Source of the DNA: Diprion similis
Lineage: Eukaryota; Arthropoda; Insecta; Hymenoptera; Diprionidae
Direction of reading: 5' to 3'
DNA length: 64,000 bases
Assembly (NCBI RefSeq): GCF_021155765.1
Contig: NC_060118.1
Span: 12,598,146-12,662,145 of the forward strand
In this document: piece after piece, positions 61,031-64,000 of the stretch
Layout of the letters: every line of letters starts with the position of its first letter
Position numbering within the stretch: the stretch's first letter is position 1
The notes under the pieces: generated by a model
The model's database searches: none
What the model saw: only the letters and a program-made list of their open reading frames with translations
What the model was told of the DNA's origin: nothing
Position numbers and translations under genes: made by a program

Positions 61031-61381
61031 GAGCAGTGTTAGTGCGACAACCACGACGCGATCGTGATGATATGGTGATGGTGATGTGGTGTTGGTGGTG
61101 GTGCTGCTGCTGCTGCTAGCGGGTACGCAATGATGATGGTGTATTATCGAGTGTGGATCGAGTTTTCATCCATGTATACCCAGGTTCTTACCAACCACCG
61201 TACTATATCGTACTCTAGTGTACTATCTCTCGTCTATTTATACGCCGACCATACGTGCACCGCATAAAGGATATACATACACGTTGCGTCGTCTACCTAT
61301 GTACGCGTATCTCTCTCTCTCTCTTGCTCTCTCTTTTCCCCTCTTCTCCGTACACGTATACTTTTCTCGTGTTCGTTTTTC

Positions 61382-61420
<39 letters not shown>
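61382..61420 (+). repeat. (CTTT)n microsatellite
   Basis: About nine CTTT units, read directly. Confidence 0.9.
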
Positions 61421-62461
61421 ACTTACTTTTTCTTTTTTTTCTCTCTTCTTTTCCTCATACTATACAACACCACATTCATTCCTCTTCTTATACTTACGGA
61501 GACTAGATCCGTGTGCGAGTTACTCCTCTTCTTAGTCCCTCGTAGTCGTGGGTCGTTGGTTGGGTTGTCTCTTCTCTCGTGGTGGTGATGCGGTAGTAGC
61601 CTCCTACTCTACTCCTGATGCCACATGTATACACATCCTTACCCCACATACATAGTTGTATGTACATGTAAATTCGTTCGTTCCGTGGAATCGCGTTGCC
61701 TGCTCACAATGGGGTTTATTGTATTGTTGCAACCTCCACCTCCTCCTCCTCCTCCTACTACCGCCTTCCCTCTTCTCCTCATCCTCATCCTCCCTCCTCC
61801 CTCCTCACAACTTCCCTCTTCTCTTTCTATTACTCCTCCTCCTCCTCCTTCTCGGTCAAGATGGTGTGCCGCGACGACCCGTCCTCCTCCTCTTCTTGTT
61901 CTTCTTCTTCTTGTTCTTCTTCTTGCCTTGGCCCAGGGGTACACGGTTACACGCCGGATTCGAAGGATTATTTTTATTCCTTGTCAAGCAAGACTCACGC
62001 CGCACGACCTGCCTCTCTCTTTCTCTCTCGCTCTCTCTCTCTGTTTCGTCTCTCTTGAACACGCTGCTTTCTTTGTACATACGTAGGTACATACACTGTA
62101 TGTATTCTCTTCTCTTTACATTATCATACACTACTTTTCTAATTCCATCAATGTCCTCCCCCCCCCCCTCCTTCTACTATGGTTCTGTTTTATCTTCTAA
62201 TCTTCATCCCCTTGCCTTTAATCGGATATTAATTGTATACGTGTTACAGATCAAAATTAACGCATAACGTTGTCGATGTGTGTAATATGCTCGCGCAACG
62301 ACTTGTAGACACCATCTTGGTCCTTGTCGTTTCTTTTTTGTTTTTTTATACTTGTTGTATAGTTTTGAAAAAGAAAAAAACTGCTCGCTCAATGGCTCGC
62401 TGCTATATAGCAGGCTGTACTCGCTTTGTGCGTGCCAATCCCTCTCGGGAGTATCAAAGTT

Positions 62462-62493
<32 letters not shown>

Positions 62494-63540
62494 TGGGTCG
62501 TAATTGTGTGGTGTGTGCATCGTGCGCCACGAGCTCTGACAAGTTATTCACTCGAGGGCAAGGAACTGCTGCGGTGTTGAGCTTGCTTGTTTTAAATAGT
62601 ATATAACCTTCAAATTCATGACTGAAATTACGAAATTTCAATCCTGGAAACCGCTGTGCGTAACGCAGTGAAAATTTCCTTGTTTTATTTGCTTATTGCT
62701 GGCGTTTTCTTTTCTTTTCTTCTTTTTCTTCTTTTTTTTTTCTCTTGTACGTGTTGTGTGTGTGTTTTTTTTTATCCATTTTTTTTTTTCTTTCACACCG
62801 AGTGTTGTACGTAAAACGAGAAGAAGAAGAAGAAGAAGAAGAAGACGAAGAAGAGGAACGAATTTTAAGTAGTTGGTAACGTTAATGTAAGGAAATATTT
62901 TGATGCAAAAAAAAAATCATAAACTATCTTCTTAAATTTTTTCAATGACTTTTATGGAATTAAGATTTCGAGATGTGAACGTGGTTTGTTTTGTTACGGT
63001 TTATTACTAAATCGCGATATATATTTGACAGTTCTTCATCAGCGTGAATAGTTACGATTACACGTTATATGAGTTGGCTGAAGTTAGTATGGTTATTGTA
63101 ACGATATTTAGTTTTCGGAAAAACTTTTGCAACTTAAAGTATACCTGAAATGCTGTTATTATTATAATACGCCAAAATTTATTCATATTTTCAAGATTTA
63201 ACTTCTTTATAGTCTCGTTATAAACTTGCAGAACGGTCATTTTTCTCGCCAATGTATGATCGTTACGTTAACGTTATTAACTAACTTCAATGTGAGATGA
63301 AAAAGATGAAAGGAAGGTGTCACGTAGTGTGTGATATTATAACTTTCTTTTAACAACTACTTCGTGTCTTGTTTTTCTTCTTTCTTCTTTTTCTCTTCCC
63401 CCTTCCAATTTGTTTGTTGTTGTTTTACTTTTCTACTTCTTCTTTACAATGAAATTCCGACAAGCATACGTACACCTGTGCCTGTATGAACCGTGTCGAT
63501 AGTTTTGCATAAAGCCAACTGTTGATCGTTGCCCTGCAAC

Positions 63541-63566
63541 GTTCGTTCGTTCGTTCGTTCGTTCGT
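63541..63566 (+). repeat. (GTTC)n microsatellite
   Basis: Six GTTC units, read directly. Confidence 0.9.
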
Positions 63567-64000
63567 AGTATTCACCTTGTTCGTTACAGCTGGTCGTTTG
63601 CTGATGATCGTTTTCCGTAATGATGTGTCGAAGGAATCGATTCTCGTCATACCTATGTAGTCACGTTGATACGAAATCCTGATTATACACATTTATGTGT
63701 GTATATGTATTGTACATGCAGTATATTCTCGACTCTGAAAGATGTCACATGAATCGTTGTGTTGTAGCAACGACGACGAAATACGTATCTACATACGAAA
63801 CAATATTTCTCTCTTTCGCTATAGTATATCCATTATTTAACATTTGTTAAAACTTTTCGTCAGCAATTGGTATTCAGTTTTAGAATAATTGTCGTTGATT
63901 TTGTGCTCGTCACGCGTTATGCGGGGAGGAGATATTTTATGTCACTAAAGTGAGGTATAATGTACATACGTACGTGTATAGGAGATAAAGAGAATGAGAG

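Larger units (their letters stand above)
61031..64000. other. Low-complexity DNA, probably intron of an incomplete gene
   Basis: No coding exon was recognised. The region is dominated by pyrimidine-rich tracts: CCTCCT runs near 61,738-61,860, CT runs near 61,311-61,330 and 62,012-62,040, CTTCTT runs near 61,888-61,925, plus (GA)n near 62,464-62,493 and (GAA)n at 62,818-62,845. The 120-203-codon frames here are translations of these tracts. Confidence 0.45.

Noticed and set aside
61625-62267. Frames of 120-203 codons rich in Pro, Leu and Ser
   Set aside because: Translations of CCT, CTT and CT microsatellites.
1-64000. tRNA, rRNA, CRISPR array, viral or bacterial genes
   Set aside because: I looked for tRNA T-loop signatures, spaced direct repeats and polymerase, integrase or capsid-like frames, and saw none. 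A tRNAscan, Rfam and repeat-protein search could still find items not visible by eye.

Overview
The window is nuclear DNA from an animal, most probably a holometabolous insect. A hymenopteran is my guess, but the sequence alone does not prove it. The evidence is spliced genes with GT-AG introns, an insect-style trithorax with a nuclear-receptor-type zinc-finger region and no CXXC domain seen, very AT-rich spacers, and dense microsatellites and homopolymer tracts. There is no sign of bacterial organisation, CRISPR arrays or viral genes.

Layout. Positions 1-20,500 are mostly non-coding: simple repeats, two copies of one inverted-repeat DNA element (3252-3764 and 17061-17637), a fold-back element (19317-19545), and a few GC-richer islands that may hold first exons (about 780-1250 and 13597-13928). 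Positions 20,500-33,600 are a compact gene cluster. A TEX14-like pseudokinase gene lies on + (21238-27214, 11 coding exons, about 1069 aa). It is followed by a Tctex-type dynein light chain on - (28635-29532, 3 exons, 111 aa), a DMAC2/ATP5SL-like mitochondrial protein on + (30065-30934, single exon, 289 aa) and the U11/U12 snRNP 25 kDa protein on - (31037-31656, 2 exons, 170 aa). The dynein and DMAC2-like genes are head to head; the DMAC2-like and SNRNP25 genes are tail to tail with about 100 bp between stop codons. Positions 33,633-44,993 hold the complete coding region of trithorax (trx, KMT2A/B orthologue), reconstructed here as 10 coding exons, 9888 nt, 3295 aa, including one 6.3 kb exon.

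Positions 45,000-56,700 are the trx 3' UTR and then a gene-poor spacer full of microsatellites, with two more inverted-repeat elements (52004-52286 and 55316-55801). Positions 56,700-61,030 are CpG-rich, with several good splice-donor sequences but no convincing coding exon. They look like promoter and 5' UTR exons of a gene whose coding part lies outside the window. The remainder to 64,000 is low-complexity intron-like or intergenic DNA.

The genes do not form a pathway: histone H3K4 methylation (trx), dynein cargo binding, complex I assembly, minor-spliceosome function and probably a germ-cell intercellular-bridge role (TEX14 family) are simply neighbours. All exon models were built by eye from reading frame, splice-site consensus and family resemblance, and every main model has an intact frame. 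The most interesting points are three closely spaced Taspase-1-like cleavage motifs in trx, the insect TEX14-like pseudokinase with an unresolved 5' end, and the set of uncharacterised TA- and TTAA-flanked inverted-repeat elements.
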